Shown here: piece after piece, positions 36,213-45,849 of the stretch
How the letters are laid out: each line of letters opens with the position of its first letter
How positions within the stretch are numbered: the first letter of the stretch is position 1
Assembly (NCBI RefSeq): GCF_001894805.1
Contig: NZ_BCWX01000008.1
Location: 1-64,000 of the forward strand
Reading direction: 5' to 3'
DNA: 64,000 nucleotides
Origin: Rhodococcus globerulus NBRC 14531
Lineage (GTDB): Bacteria > Actinomycetota > Actinomycetes > Mycobacteriales > Mycobacteriaceae
Notes under the pieces: model-generated
The model's database searches: none
Told to the model about the DNA's origin: nothing
The model's input: the letters and a program-made list of their open reading frames with translations, nothing else
Translations under genes and position numbers: made by a program

Positions 36213-37559
36213 TCAGGCGTTTTCTGCCACCCGCTGCTCTTCGTGCTGCAATCCCCGCGATGAGTCGGGCACCACCTTGAACAGCGCTATCGCGCCAACC
36301 AGACTGATCGAGCAGATCGACGCCAGGTACCACGTCACGCCCACAGATGATCCCGTGGCGTCCAGCAGAGCCGTCGCAATCATCGGAGCCAATCCGCCGC
36401 CCAGAATTGCACCACTCTGCAGAATCAACGACGAACCCGAGTATCGAACCTTGGCCGGGAACGTGTCGGCAATGATGCTTCCCTGGACACAATGAGTCAC
36501 CGGAATGATCAGTCCCATTCCCAGGAACGCCACAACTGCAACGACCTTGTTCTCGGTGTTCAGCAGCGGGAAGAACGCGATGCACCACAACAGGATTGCG
36601 GCGGATCCTCCGATGAACATGTGCCGTCGACCGTACTTGTCGGCCACCTTGGTCCAGATCGGGATGGAAAGGAACCACAGGACCGCTGCCGCGGTGACAC
36701 TGAGCACCAGGAATTGTTTGTCGTAGCCCAGATGCTGAGTTCCGTACGACAGAGTGAACACCATGAAGGCATATGCCACGGCGGAGTTCGCCAAACACGC
36801 GGCCAGCGTCAGTGACAACCGGGGGAACCCGACCTTGAGCGACTCACGCAGCGGGAACCGGACTATCTCGCCCTTCTCCATGATCCCGGCAAACGAGGGC
36901 GATTCGGTAACCCGCAACCGGATCACCAGACCGATCGCCACCAGAACGAAGCTGAGCAGGAACGGTATGCGCCAACCCCACGATTGGAAGGCCGAGTCCG
37001 ACATCAATGCACTGGTGGTCAGGAAGATGCCATTGGCCAGAACAAGTCCGGCGGGGGTGCCCATCTGCGGGAAACCCGCATACAGGTTCTTCTGCCCGGC
37101 TGGTGCGTGCTCCATCGACATCAGCGTGGCACCGGCGCCCTCACCGCCGAGGCCGATACCCTGGACAACTCTCATCGCCACCAGAAGTACCGGCGCCCAG
37201 AAACCGATGGAATCGTAATTCGGAATGAGTCCGATCAGTGTGGACCCGACTCCCATCATCACCAGAGACACCACAAGCGTCGCCTTGCGACCGATCCGGT
37301 CACCGAAGTGCCCGAACACCAAGCCGCCGACGGGCCTGGCGATGAACCCGACCGCAAAGGTGCTGAAGGCTGCGAGGGTGCCGGCGGTCGGACTCAGACT
37401 CGGGAAGAACTGCTTGTTGAAGATCAGCGCTGCGGCTGTTCCGTAAAGAAAGAAGTCGTACCATTCGAGGGTTGTGCCGGCGAGGGTTGCCATGGCAACC
37501 CGGCTGCGGGCAGCTTTCTCCGGCAACGGCTTTCCGTCACTGGTTACGCTTGTGGTCAT
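36213..37559 (-). CDS. MFS transporter, MHS family (aromatic acid uptake candidate)
   Basis: A 448-residue 12-helix MHS symporter with the GHFGDRIGRKATLVVSL loop and the W-G-W-R-I-P-F-L-L motif, related to the transporter at 24.8 kb. It lies 158 nt downstream of the five-gene 3-hydroxyanthranilate operon on the same strand, so it may import the aromatic precursor (for example an anthranilate-type acid). That role is inferred from context only. Confidence 0.87.
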   Translation of the reverse strand: MTTSVTSDGKPLPEKAARSRVAMATLAGTTLEWYDFFLYGTAAALIFNKQFFPSLSPTAGTLAAFSTFAVGFIARPVGGLVFGHFGDRIGRKATLVVSLVMMGVGSTLIGLIPNYDSIGFWAPVLLVAMRVVQGIGLGGEGAGATLMSMEHAPAGQKNLYAGFPQMGTPAGLVLANGIFLTTSALMSDSAFQSWGWRIPFLLSFVLVAIGLVIRLRVTESPSFAGIMEKGEIVRFPLRESLKVGFPRLSLTLAACLANSAVAYAFMVFTLSYGTQHLGYDKQFLVLSVTAAAVLWFLSIPIWTKVADKYGRRHMFIGGSAAILLWCIAFFPLLNTENKVVAVVAFLGMGLIIPVTHCVQGSIIADTFPAKVRYSGSSLILQSGAILGGGLAPMIATALLDATGSSVGVTWYLASICSISLVGAIALFKVVPDSSRGLQHEEQRVAENA

Positions 37560-37717
37560 CGCGGATACCTATCGATTGGATGAGTGGCAGTACGGTACGG
37601 TGAAATCTGTTTTTGCCGAGCATGTTTCAAAGGTTGCCTGAATTATGCTCATTAGAGACATGACTCACAAATGCCGAAATCACCGTGCGGCATACCGGAA
37701 ATGGTATAGCTGAAGGA

Positions 37718-38713
37718 TCAGCCGATCCCCAAGAAGCGTTCCGCATTTCCCCGCGAGATCAGTTGGCGTGCAGTCTCGTCCAAGAACTCACTCTTGCGCA
37801 CCACCTCACCCACCGGTCGCTCGCCGAGGGGATACGGGTAATCGCTTCCCACCATCACCCGGTCAACGCCCACTGTGTCGACCAGTAGTCGCAATGCGCG
37901 TTCGTCGAAGACGACAGAATCCACGTAGAACCGGCCCAGATAGTGCGACGGCGGGAATTCCGATGTACCGATAATGTCGTTGCGGCCGTGCCAGGCGTTT
38001 TCCATCCGGCCGAGCCAGAACGCGAAGGATCCGCCGCCGTGGGCAAATCCGATCTTGAGTCGGTCGTCGATCTTGTCGAACACGCCGCCGAGAATCAGCG
38101 CGAGTATCGACAGATGCGTTTCTGCGGGCATTGCGGTGAGCCACTGCGCCATCCACCGATCCAGGCGCGGTGAGGACGCCATGTCCCACGGGTGCACGAA
38201 GACCGGAACATCCAGTGACGCGCAGTGCTGCAGGAATGTCACGACTCCTTCGCTGTCGAGATCGAGGTCGCCGACGTGATTGCCGATCTCGACGCCTCGG
38301 TGCCCGTTGGCGATGCATCGTTCGAGTTCGCGGCACGCAGCATCGGTGTCCTGCAACGGAACCTGACAGAACGGGATAAGTCGATCTTTTGCCGGTTCGA
38401 CGATCTCGAGCGCCAGGTCGTTGAAGATCCGAGAGATACGACTGGCCTGCTCGCCTGTTCGGCCGTAGTTGAAGAATGCCGGTGTCGGCGAGACGACCTG
38501 GGTATGGATACCGTCGGCATCCATGTCACGCAGGCGCACCTCGGCGTCCCAGGCGTCGGACTGGATCCGTCGGAACTCCTTGGTGCCCATCATGATCATG
38601 GCTTCGGTTTCCGACTCCACTTTCAGCCACGGCGCATCCGGGCCGGCATCAGCCGTGAGATCGGGCCACCCGTTGGGCACGTAGTGGGTGTGGATGTCGA
38701 TCATGTTGCTCAT
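37718..38713 (-). CDS. nbaD: 2-amino-3-carboxymuconate-6-semialdehyde decarboxylase (ACMSD)
   Basis: A 331-residue amidohydrolase-superfamily decarboxylase. It removes CO2 from 2-amino-3-carboxymuconate semialdehyde to give 2-aminomuconate semialdehyde before it cyclises to quinolinate. Zinc ligands are visible as H8 and H10 (DIHTH), H174 (FVHPWDM) and D291 (GSDYPYPLGE), with the catalytic H225 in FAHGGGSF, all matching bacterial ACMSD. It follows the dioxygenase gene after 3 nt. The length is typical. Confidence 0.92.
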   Translation of the reverse strand: MSNMIDIHTHYVPNGWPDLTADAGPDAPWLKVESETEAMIMMGTKEFRRIQSDAWDAEVRLRDMDADGIHTQVVSPTPAFFNYGRTGEQASRISRIFNDLALEIVEPAKDRLIPFCQVPLQDTDAACRELERCIANGHRGVEIGNHVGDLDLDSEGVVTFLQHCASLDVPVFVHPWDMASSPRLDRWMAQWLTAMPAETHLSILALILGGVFDKIDDRLKIGFAHGGGSFAFWLGRMENAWHGRNDIIGTSEFPPSHYLGRFYVDSVVFDERALRLLVDTVGVDRVMVGSDYPYPLGERPVGEVVRKSEFLDETARQLISRGNAERFLGIG

Positions 38714-38716
38714 CGC

Positions 38717-39238
38717 TCAGCCCTTGCCGGGATGGAGCGTGCCGCACTTGTCACACGTGCGGGCGTCTTCACTCTCGTAGAACGTGACAAAGACGGGCGG
38801 AAGGTCGGCCACGATGTCGCGCACCTGAAGTTCGACTTCGTAGATCTTGTGATTGCACTCCAGGCAGTACCACTGGAAGTGCTCCAATGTTCCTTCCTGT
38901 CTCACTCTTTCGATCACCAGGCCGATCGATCCCGAGGTGGGGCGCTGCGGTGAATGCGGCAGGTTTCCCGGCAGCAACCAGCTCTCGCCCTCGCGGATGT
39001 CGACCCGCACCGGTCCGTCTTCGGTCATGACGTTGACGTGGATGTCGCCCTCGACCTGGTAGAACCACTCCTCGTACGGGTCGAGGTGGTAGTCGGTCCG
39101 CTGGTTGGGCCCACCGACAACCTGCACGATGAAGTCGTCTCCGAGTGCCATCGTCTGGTTGTTGACCGGTGGCTGCAGCAGGTGGCGGTTGTCGTCGATC
39201 CATTTCTTGAAGTCGATGACGGGAGGAATAGTGGTCAT
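38717..39238 (-). CDS. nbaC: 3-hydroxyanthranilate 3,4-dioxygenase
   Basis: A 173-residue cupin dioxygenase that opens the ring of 3-hydroxyanthranilate. The iron ligands H51, E57 and H95 and the substrate residues R47, R99 and E110 all fall at the positions known from the Cupriavidus enzyme. The C-terminal rubredoxin-like site has C125, C128, C162 and C165 (CLEC, CDKC). It overlaps the RidA gene by 4 nt and precedes the ACMSD gene. Confidence 0.95.
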   Translation of the reverse strand: MTTIPPVIDFKKWIDDNRHLLQPPVNNQTMALGDDFIVQVVGGPNQRTDYHLDPYEEWFYQVEGDIHVNVMTEDGPVRVDIREGESWLLPGNLPHSPQRPTSGSIGLVIERVRQEGTLEHFQWYCLECNHKIYEVELQVRDIVADLPPVFVTFYESEDARTCDKCGTLHPGKG

Positions 39239-39717
39239 GATGGGTTCTCCGTGTTCTCGATTGACAGCCGTCGGGCGGCGGGGTTCTCGATTGACAGCCG
39301 TCGGGAGGCAGGCACGTAGGCCACACCGGAAATCTCGATGAGCAAGTGCGGGTGGGGCAATTGGTGAACTGCCACTGTGGTTCTCGTCGGACCGTTTTCA
39401 TCGAATAGTTCGGCGTAGACCTCGTTGTATCCGCCGAAGTCGTTCATCGACACCAGGTATGACGTGACCTGAACCAGATCACGCAGTTCACCACCCACCT
39501 CGGCGAGGATCGCCGCGATGTTCTCGATGACGGCACGTGTCTGCGCGCGAATGTCGAGCGCCGTGGTGCCCATCTCGTCGACCTCCACGCCCACAAACGT
39601 ATTGTCGGGCCGACGTGAACTGGTACCGGAGACGTAGACGAAGTCACCTACCACCTTGACGTGCGGGAACTTTCCGCGCGGCTTTGCCATCTTCTCGATG
39701 ACCTGCGCCCCACTCAT
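39235..39717 (-). CDS. nbaF: 2-aminomuconate deaminase (RidA/YjgF family)
   Basis: A 160-residue RidA-fold protein. The family signature is seen in [20 protein letters not shown] with the substrate arginine, followed by [16 protein letters not shown]. In this operon it should release ammonia from 2-aminomuconate to give 4-oxalocrotonate. The start at 39717 overlaps the preceding stop (ATGA). The C-terminus carries a 10-residue duplication ([10 protein letters not shown] then [12 protein letters not shown]) produced by a 30-bp direct repeat, so the last 20 or so residues are unlike the family. Confidence 0.88.
   Translation of the reverse strand: MSGAQVIEKMAKPRGKFPHVKVVGDFVYVSGTSSRRPDNTFVGVEVDEMGTTALDIRAQTRAVIENIAAILAEVGGELRDLVQVTSYLVSMNDFGGYNEVYAELFDENGPTRTTVAVHQLPHPHLLIEISGVAYVPASRRLSIENPAARRLSIENTENPS
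39253..39305. repeat. 30-bp in-frame direct repeat at the 3' end of the deaminase gene
   Basis: GTTCTCGATTGACAGCCGTC (and the following GGG) occurs at 39253-39275 and again at 39283-39305, a period of exactly 30 bases. It duplicates 10 codons just before the stop codon and close to the dioxygenase start. Confidence 0.95.
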
Positions 39718-40487
39718 CGCCGTACACCATTCACCGAGACGGTACCCAGTCCGTCGATGCTGCACTGTGCGACTCCCTCGTCGAGTCGCACGGCAGCAGT
39801 CGCTGCGCCGGCCAGAATCACGTAGCCGGCCCGGAGCGGAATGTGCCGACGGCGGGCGATATCCACCAGGGCATGCAACGCGTGCACGGGATCTCCGAGG
39901 ATTGCTGCCGTGGAACCGGTTACCGTTTCGCTTCCTACCTCCATGCGCACCACCAAGTTCGCGGCACTGCGCATCGACTGCCACGGGCCGATGACATATC
40001 CGGCGGCACTGGTGTTGTCGGCGACAACGTCGGTGTAGGTGAAGCGGAAGTCGCGGTAGCGCGAATCGATGATCTCCATCGCCGGAGCAACCGCGTCGAC
40101 GCAGGATTCGATGTCCACGCTCGGGTCGTCGAGATCGACGTCCTTCGACAGCCGGTACGCGACTTCGGGTTCGATCTTGGGGTGGATGAACGTCGATAGT
40201 TCCAGGTCACCGCCGTCCGTCACCGCCATCGCGTCGGTCAACTGCCCGACGATCACTTCGGAGACACCCATCTGCGCCATCTTCGCTTGGCTGGTGAAGC
40301 CGAGCTTGATGCCCACCACCGATTCGCCACGGGCAGTGCGTCGTTCGATGAGTTCGTTCTGAATCCGGTAGGCGTCGTCGATATCGATAGTGTGATCGTC
40401 GGCGAGGCTCGGAGTGTCGGTGCGACTCTGCGCAGCGTCGTCGAGGCGACGCGCGAGCGCGGATACGGTGTCTTCTGGGGCTGTCAT
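39714..40487 (-). CDS. nbaG: 4-oxalocrotonate decarboxylase
   Basis: A 257-residue member of the hydratase/decarboxylase family. The text [19 protein letters not shown], the following [11 protein letters not shown], and [14 protein letters not shown] with [10 protein letters not shown] resemble DmpH-type 4-oxalocrotonate decarboxylases (K-M-x-Q-M-G-V) more than DmpE-type hydratases. It would convert 4-oxalocrotonate to 2-oxopent-4-enoate. The ATG at 40487 follows GAGGCGTG; the longer ORF runs into the dehydrogenase gene. Confusion with the paralogous hydratase cannot be excluded by eye. Confidence 0.8.
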   Translation of the reverse strand: MTAPEDTVSALARRLDDAAQSRTDTPSLADDHTIDIDDAYRIQNELIERRTARGESVVGIKLGFTSQAKMAQMGVSEVIVGQLTDAMAVTDGGDLELSTFIHPKIEPEVAYRLSKDVDLDDPSVDIESCVDAVAPAMEIIDSRYRDFRFTYTDVVADNTSAAGYVIGPWQSMRSAANLVVRMEVGSETVTGSTAAILGDPVHALHALVDIARRRHIPLRAGYVILAGAATAAVRLDEGVAQCSIDGLGTVSVNGVRR

Positions 40488-40530
40488 CACGCCTCGCTCA
40501 TTTCTCTGGAACTTCCTGCGGTTTCGATGT

Positions 40531-42006
40531 TCACAGTTGCACACACACATTTGTCGGTTCGGTGTAGAAGTGCAGCGAGGACTCGCCACCCTCACGCCCG
40601 ATGCCGGACAGGCCCATGCCGCCGAAGGGAGACCGCAGTTCACGGGTGAACCACGTGTTGACCCAGGAGATTCCGACGTTCATCTTCTGGGCGACGCGGT
40701 GTCCGCGACGCAGGTCGTTGGTCCACACGGAGGCCGCCAAGCCGTACTCGGTGTCGTTTGCCAAGGCGATCGCTTCTGCCTCGGTATCGAACGGGATGAG
40801 TGCTGCGACGGGTCCGAAGATCTCCTCGCGCACTACGCGATTCTTGTTGGTCAAGCCAGTCCACAGGGTGGGTTCGATCCACGATCCACCGGACAAATCC
40901 TGCCCGAGATCCGGAATTCCGCCACCGGTAAGAACTTTCGCGCCCTCCTGCTCGGCGATCTCGAAGTAGTCGAGAACCTTCTTCCGGTGCGCCTGCGAGA
41001 TGAGCGGGCCTGTCGTCGTCGCAGTGAGCGTCGGGTCACCCAGACGCAATCCTGCTGCCCGCTCGACAAGTCCACCGGCGATGTCGTCGAAAATGCTGCG
41101 GTGCACGTACACCCGTTCGGTGCACAGGCAGACCTGGCCTGTGTTGGTGAACACCGATTTGGTCAGACCCGTCAACGCTTCGTCGATGTCGACGTCGTCG
41201 AACACGATCGCGGCGTTCTTGCCGCCAAGCTCGAACGAGACCGGACGCACCCGTGGTGCAACGGTTTTCATCACGTGCGAGCCGGTTACCGAAGATCCGG
41301 TGAAGGTGACACCGTCGATACCGGGGTGGGTGGTGAGGAACTCGCCCGCAGAATTCGCACCGAATCCGTGCACGACGTTGTAGACGCCGGCAGGCAGGCC
41401 GACTTCTTCGAGCACCTCGGCCAGCAACGACGCCGTCGCCGGCGTCTCTTCGGAAGGCTTGACCACCACGGAGTTTCCGCACGCCAGAGCGGGCGCCACC
41501 TTCCAGGTCAGGAGAAGCAGCGGCAGGTTCCACGGCACGATGACCGCAACCACACCGAGCGGCTTGCGGATCGCGTAGTTCAGCGCCTGCTTGCCGCCGG
41601 CCAGATCCGTGACAAACGATTCCTGCCCCGCTGCGGCGACGATGTCGGCAAACGTACGGAAGTTCGTCAGGGCGCGAGCAACGTCGAGTTCGCGCGCCTG
41701 CGTGATCGGCTTGCCCGTATCCGCCATCTCCGCGGCGACAAATTCCTCGAACCGCTCCTCGATCCGATCCGCGGCGCGTCGTAGCAGCGCCGTCCGCTCA
41801 CGGACCGGCGTATCGGCCCAACCGTTGTCCAGAGCACGTCTGGCCGAGGTCACAGCCCGATCGACCAGGGCCTTGTCGGCCTCATGGACCTTGGCAAGAA
41901 CACGGCCGGTTGCGGGGTCCACCTGGTCGAAGCTCGACGACGCGTCGGGTTCGACATAGGAGCCATCCACGTAGTTGCGGATCCATCCGTCGCATTGTGA
42001 GGTCAT
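40531..42006 (-). CDS. nbaE: 2-aminomuconate-6-semialdehyde dehydrogenase
   Basis: A 491-residue aldehyde dehydrogenase of the hydroxymuconic/aminomuconic semialdehyde group. Catalytic residues are N160 (VPWNLP), E259 (SFELGGK) and C293 (NTGQVCLC), with the 34-residue E-C spacing of the Pseudomonas enzyme. It oxidises 2-aminomuconate semialdehyde to 2-aminomuconate with NAD+. It is the first gene of the catabolic operon; 43 nt separate it from the decarboxylase gene. Confidence 0.92.
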   Translation of the reverse strand: MTSQCDGWIRNYVDGSYVEPDASSSFDQVDPATGRVLAKVHEADKALVDRAVTSARRALDNGWADTPVRERTALLRRAADRIEERFEEFVAAEMADTGKPITQARELDVARALTNFRTFADIVAAAGQESFVTDLAGGKQALNYAIRKPLGVVAVIVPWNLPLLLLTWKVAPALACGNSVVVKPSEETPATASLLAEVLEEVGLPAGVYNVVHGFGANSAGEFLTTHPGIDGVTFTGSSVTGSHVMKTVAPRVRPVSFELGGKNAAIVFDDVDIDEALTGLTKSVFTNTGQVCLCTERVYVHRSIFDDIAGGLVERAAGLRLGDPTLTATTTGPLISQAHRKKVLDYFEIAEQEGAKVLTGGGIPDLGQDLSGGSWIEPTLWTGLTNKNRVVREEIFGPVAALIPFDTEAEAIALANDTEYGLAASVWTNDLRRGHRVAQKMNVGISWVNTWFTRELRSPFGGMGLSGIGREGGESSLHFYTEPTNVCVQL

Positions 42007-42048
42007 GGACTAACTATTGGCCCCGAACCCATATCAAACAAATGCAAA

Positions 42049-42120
42049 AACTGCCGCCAGCTATACCTCAATTGGCATAACGGGCACATCCCCGTCGCTT
42101 CGCTCGCCCCGGCGGCAGTT
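42049..42120 (-). terminator. terminator behind the Rv3677c-like gene
   Basis: Inverted repeat AACTGCCGCC (42049-42058) / GGCGGCAGTT (42111-42120). On the minus strand the distal arm runs into GTTTTTGC. The 52-nt loop contains smaller GC-rich pairing. It separates the conserved block from the inserted catabolic operon, whose promoter must lie between about 42048 and 42006 or in the loop. Confidence 0.65.
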
Positions 42121-42132
42121 CCGCAACACAGT

Positions 42133-42918
42133 TCAACGACGCAGATACGCCAACTGCACATTGACCGATTTTTCTGCCACCGGCCAGAGTTTCGGATCGA
42201 CATCCGAATAGACGTGCTCGACCACGTCGCGTACCGACGCGGAATCGCCGAGCGAGACCAATGCCGCTCGCACCTGATCGAGCCGTTCTTCGCGATGCGC
42301 GAGGTAGTGCTTCGAAATCTCCTGCAGGTCAGGCAATTCCGGGCCATGCCCAGGAAGAACGGTTCGCCCGTCACCGAGTTCGATGAGCGCACGCAGCGAT
42401 GCGAGGTAGTCCCCCAGATCGCCGTCCGAATCATCGAGAACCGTTGTGCCACGGCCGAGTATCGTGTCACCGGTCAGCACACTGCCCTCGTTCTCGATGA
42501 CGATCGAGACGGAGTCCGCGGTATGACCAGGAGTTGCCACGATACGCAGGCGCAGCCCGGCAACCTCGATGAGTTCACCGTCGACAAGCGTCGTACCGCT
42601 GCCGCGCAGAAACTCGGGAGAAACGGAACGCACTGGCGCCGAGGTCAATTCGTGAAAACGGCTCACTCCGCCGGTGTGATCGAAGTGCCGATGCGTGATC
42701 AGGACCAACGCCACCGCGCCGACTCCGGCCACTCGCTGCAGATGTTCTTCGTCGTTGTCACCGGGATCGACAACTACAAACTCGTCACTGCCCGGCGCTC
42801 GCAGAATCCAGGTGTTGGTGCCGTCGAGCGTCATCATGCCCGGGTTGTTCTCGAGCATGACCGACGCGATGTCGGTGACGCGGCGAAACTGCGCGTATGC
42901 GGGATGAACCGTTGTCAT
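42133..42918 (-). CDS. metallo-beta-lactamase-fold hydrolase (Rv3677c-like)
   Basis: A 261-residue MBL-fold enzyme. Metal ligands are in ITHRHFDHTGG (H-x-H-x-D-H), ATPGHTADS and VLPGHGPEL. A C-terminal helical extension (EERLDQVRAALVSLGD then residues to LWPVAEKSVN) is the MBLAC2/LACTB2-type winged domain, so nuclease-like or thioester hydrolase activity is possible; no substrate is established. It overlaps the RidA-like gene by one base. In M. tuberculosis the orthologue lies next to crp. Confidence 0.88.
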   Translation of the reverse strand: MTTVHPAYAQFRRVTDIASVMLENNPGMMTLDGTNTWILRAPGSDEFVVVDPGDNDEEHLQRVAGVGAVALVLITHRHFDHTGGVSRFHELTSAPVRSVSPEFLRGSGTTLVDGELIEVAGLRLRIVATPGHTADSVSIVIENEGSVLTGDTILGRGTTVLDDSDGDLGDYLASLRALIELGDGRTVLPGHGPELPDLQEISKHYLAHREERLDQVRAALVSLGDSASVRDVVEHVYSDVDPKLWPVAEKSVNVQLAYLRR

Positions 42919-43388
42919 CAGCGAACTTCTACGATCAGTTCCACCTCGACAGCGGAGCCGAGGGGAAGTTCTGCAACACCGACAGCGGAGCGAGCGTGAA
43001 TGCCTGCGTCGCCGAAGACCTCGACGAGGAATTCGGACGCGCCGTTGATCACGCCGGGCTGACCGGTGAAGCCTTGCGCGGAGGCGACAAATCCGACGAC
43101 CTTGACCACCCGAACCAGGTTGTCGATGCCAACCAGGGCGTTGATCGCGGCAAGAGCGTTGAGCGCGCAGACACGCGCGGCGGCCTTTGCGTCAGCATCC
43201 GACGCGTCCGCGCCTAGCTTGCCCGTCAGCGACAGCTTTCCGTCGACAAAAGGCAACTGGCCCGAGGTGTAGACGTGATCGCCACTACGAACCGCAGGGA
43301 CATAGGCAGCGACCGGCGCCGCAACCGCGGGCAGTTCGATGCCGAGTTCCGCGAGACGCGCTGACCAGGTCTGTGTTGTTTCGGTCAT
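42918..43388 (-). CDS. RidA-like endoribonuclease L-PSP family protein (Rv3678c-like)
   Basis: A 156-residue YjgF/RidA-superfamily protein of the long YabJ-like branch, opening WSARLAELGIELPAVAAPVA and containing GDHVYTSGQLPFVDGKL. The catalytic arginine of canonical RidA is not evident near the C-terminus, where ARSAVGVAELPLG occurs instead. Function is unknown. The ATG at 43388 overlaps the DUF4177 stop (ATGA), so the three genes DUF4177, RidA-like and MBL are coupled. Confidence 0.85.
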   Translation of the reverse strand: MTETTQTWSARLAELGIELPAVAAPVAAYVPAVRSGDHVYTSGQLPFVDGKLSLTGKLGADASDADAKAAARVCALNALAAINALVGIDNLVRVVKVVGFVASAQGFTGQPGVINGASEFLVEVFGDAGIHARSAVGVAELPLGSAVEVELIVEVR

Positions 43389-43558
43389 GCGCCTGCAACC
43401 TTCGGACGCTTGAGGTATGCGACGTGCTGTTCGCCCGACGCGCTCGGAAGAACCGTCACCAGCTCCCAACCGTCGACGCCCCAATTGTCGAGGATGGCCT
43501 TCGGGTTGTGGACCAGCAACGGAGTAACGGTGTATTCCCAGGAAGTCAATTCACTCAT
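43385..43558 (-). CDS. DUF4177 family small protein
   Basis: A 57-residue protein beginning MSELTSWEYTVTPLLVHNP and containing ILDNWGVDGWELVTVLPS, the W-G-x-D-G-W-E-L-V signature of DUF4177. It ends YLKRPKVAGA. It is the first gene of the DUF4177-RidA-MBL operon and overlaps the next gene by 4 nt. M. tuberculosis carries an equivalent small gene, Rv3678A. Function is unknown. Confidence 0.88.
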   Translation of the reverse strand: MSELTSWEYTVTPLLVHNPKAILDNWGVDGWELVTVLPSASGEQHVAYLKRPKVAGA

Positions 43559-43611
43559 GTGGTGAGCCTATCCCGCGCACATCTTCGGCCCCAGACTTAT
43601 AGGCTCGCGGT

Positions 43612-44628
43612 GTGGTTGCATCCCAAGATGAGCTGAGCAAGAGCTGGCCGGAGTCCGCATCGAAGGCCCGCCTGCATTTTGTGTCGGGAAAAGGCGGGAC
43701 CGGTAAGTCGACGGTAGCCGCCGCCTTGGCGCTCGCGTTAGCCGAAGGCGGCCGACGCGTTCTGCTGGTGGAAGTGGAGGGCCGCCAGGGAATTGCGCAG
43801 CTCTTCGACGTGCCACCGCTACCCCCACAGGAAACGAAAGTCGCAGCTGCCGAGGGTGGCGGTGAGGTGATGGCGTTGGCCGTCGATATCGAGACGGCTT
43901 TCCTCGAGTATTTGGAGATGTTCTACAACCTGGGCTTCGCGGGCCGCGCGATGCGCAAGTTCGGCGCCATCGAGTTCGCCACGACCATTGCACCTGGCCT
44001 GCGTGACGTACTGCTCACCGGCAAGATCAAGGAGTGCGTCATCCGCACTGATCGGACCGGGAAACGGGTGTACGACGCCGTTGTCGTCGACGCCCCGCCG
44101 ACGGGCCGGATCGGCAGTTTCCTCGACGTCACGAAGGCTATGGCCGATCTCGCCAAAGGTGGGCCGGTGCATTCGCAGAGTGAGGGCGTCGTGCGACTGC
44201 TGCACTCGCCGGAAACAGTGGTGCATCTGGTGGCGCTACTCGAGGCTCTGCCCGTGCAGGAAACCGCGGATGCCGCCTTGGAATTGGCGCGCGACGAGCT
44301 CAATCTCGGCGCGATCATCGTCAACCGCACCAGCCCGAAGTTCTTGCCGGAGGGCACTCTGGCGGGTGCTGCGGCCGGAGAGATCGATGCCGCGTCCATT
44401 CGATCCACGCTCACGGATGTCGGCCTCGAACTGTCGGACGACGACTTCGCCGGACTGCTGACCGAAACCATCGAGCACGCGTCTGTTCTCGAAGCGCAGG
44501 AATCCAGTTCGGAGAAACTGCAGGAGATCGACGGCGCCCGACTGCACTTGCCGGCTCTGGCCGACGGCGTCGATCTGGGTGGCCTCTACGAACTGGCCGA
44601 ATACCTCATGGAACAGGGTGTCCGATGA
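43612..44628 (+). CDS. ArsA/Get3-like ATPase, first subunit (Rv3679-like)
   Basis: A 338-residue deviant P-loop ATPase with [20 protein letters not shown] (signature lysine present). [15 protein letters not shown] is the switch region. With the next gene it forms the heterodimeric Rv3679-Rv3680 pair, reported in mycobacteria as a Get3-like BagA/BagB complex needed for tolerance to certain carbon sources and stress. GTG at 43612 is the start. It overlaps the second gene by 4 nt and is divergent from the DUF4177 operon. Confidence 0.9.
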   Translation: MVASQDELSKSWPESASKARLHFVSGKGGTGKSTVAAALALALAEGGRRVLLVEVEGRQGIAQLFDVPPLPPQETKVAAAEGGGEVMALAVDIETAFLEYLEMFYNLGFAGRAMRKFGAIEFATTIAPGLRDVLLTGKIKECVIRTDRTGKRVYDAVVVDAPPTGRIGSFLDVTKAMADLAKGGPVHSQSEGVVRLLHSPETVVHLVALLEALPVQETADAALELARDELNLGAIIVNRTSPKFLPEGTLAGAAAGEIDAASIRSTLTDVGLELSDDDFAGLLTETIEHASVLEAQESSSEKLQEIDGARLHLPALADGVDLGGLYELAEYLMEQGVR

Positions 44629-45818
44629 CCGAAACCACCGAAAACGCGGTCCCTGACAATGTCATGGTCGGCAGTTCCAGAACCGGCCGCCGCAGTGCTC
44701 CGGTACTCGACATCTCGGCGATCATCAACGATCCGACCGCACGAATTGTGGTGTGTTGCGGCGCGGGCGGCGTCGGCAAGACCACCACGGCGGCATCGCT
44801 GGCGTTGCGGGCGGCCGAGCAGGGCCGACGCGTCGTCGTTCTCACGATCGATCCGGCGAGGCGGCTGGCTCAGGCTCTGGGCGTCGCGGAACTCGACAAC
44901 ACACCACAACCGGTGAAACTCGGTCCGGAAGCAACGGGCGAGTTGCACGCGATGATGCTCAACATGCGGCGCACGTTCGACGAGATGGTGCTCGAGCACT
45001 CCAGCCCCGAGAAGGCTCAGCAGATCCTCGCGAACCCCTTCTACCAAACCGTTGCCACATCGTTCTCCGGAACTCAGGAATACATGGCGATGGAGAAGCT
45101 GGGACAGCTTGCGTCGAACGACAAGTGGGACCTGGTGATCGTGGATACGCCGCCGTCCCGGAACGCACTCGATTTCCTGGACGCTCCGCAGCGACTGGGA
45201 ACCTTCCTCGACGGCCGGATGATCCGGTTGCTCTCAGCTCCGGGGCGAGGTTTGACCAAGCTTGTTGCCGGCGCGATGGGATTGGCGCTGAAGGGTGTGT
45301 CGACGATCGTCGGAAGCGCGATGCTCGCTGACGCATCGGCGTTTGTTCAGTCGCTCGATTCGATGTTCGGTGGCTTCCGCGAGCGCGCAACCAAGACGTA
45401 CGAACTCCTGCGTCAGCCAGGCACCCATTTTCTGGTGATCGCTGCTGCGGAACCTGACGCGTTGCGGGAAGCGGCGTTTTTCGTGGACCGCCTGGCCGGA
45501 GATTCGATGCCGCTGGCCGGGTTGGTGTTGAACCGAACACATCCGACTCTGACCGCGCTGCCGGCTGATCACGCGGCAACGGCTGCGGACAAACTCTCAG
45601 CCAAGGAGAATCCGACCGACGCCGAGGCGCTGACGGAGGCGGTACTTCGCATTCATGCTCACCGCGCAGCAATCGCCAAACGTGAAGTGGCGCTGCTGAG
45701 CCGGTTTACCGCAGCTCATCCGAGGGTGCCGCTGATCGGCGTTCCGTCACTGCCGTTCGAGGTATCGGACCTCGAGGCACTGCGCGCTGTGGGCGACCAG
45801 CTCACTCGGAAGGGCTAG
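44625..45818 (+). CDS. ArsA/Get3-like ATPase, second subunit (Rv3680-like)
   Basis: A 397-residue deviant P-loop ATPase. The P-loop reads [20 protein letters not shown] (no signature lysine, A in its place), and the switch is [17 protein letters not shown]. It partners the preceding Rv3679-like subunit. The C-terminal region ([20 protein letters not shown]) is helical. It ends 32 nt before the whiB4 stop, tail to tail. Confidence 0.9.
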   Translation: MTETTENAVPDNVMVGSSRTGRRSAPVLDISAIINDPTARIVVCCGAGGVGKTTTAASLALRAAEQGRRVVVLTIDPARRLAQALGVAELDNTPQPVKLGPEATGELHAMMLNMRRTFDEMVLEHSSPEKAQQILANPFYQTVATSFSGTQEYMAMEKLGQLASNDKWDLVIVDTPPSRNALDFLDAPQRLGTFLDGRMIRLLSAPGRGLTKLVAGAMGLALKGVSTIVGSAMLADASAFVQSLDSMFGGFRERATKTYELLRQPGTHFLVIAAAEPDALREAAFFVDRLAGDSMPLAGLVLNRTHPTLTALPADHAATAADKLSAKENPTDAEALTEAVLRIHAHRAAIAKREVALLSRFTAAHPRVPLIGVPSLPFEVSDLEALRAVGDQLTRKG

Positions 45819-45849
45819 ATCAGGAAAGGCTAGACCAGAAAAAGCTAGG

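Noticed and set aside
40414-41784. Plus-strand open frame of 456 codons opposite the semialdehyde dehydrogenase
   Set aside because: Antisense shadow; the minus-strand frame has intact catalytic residues.
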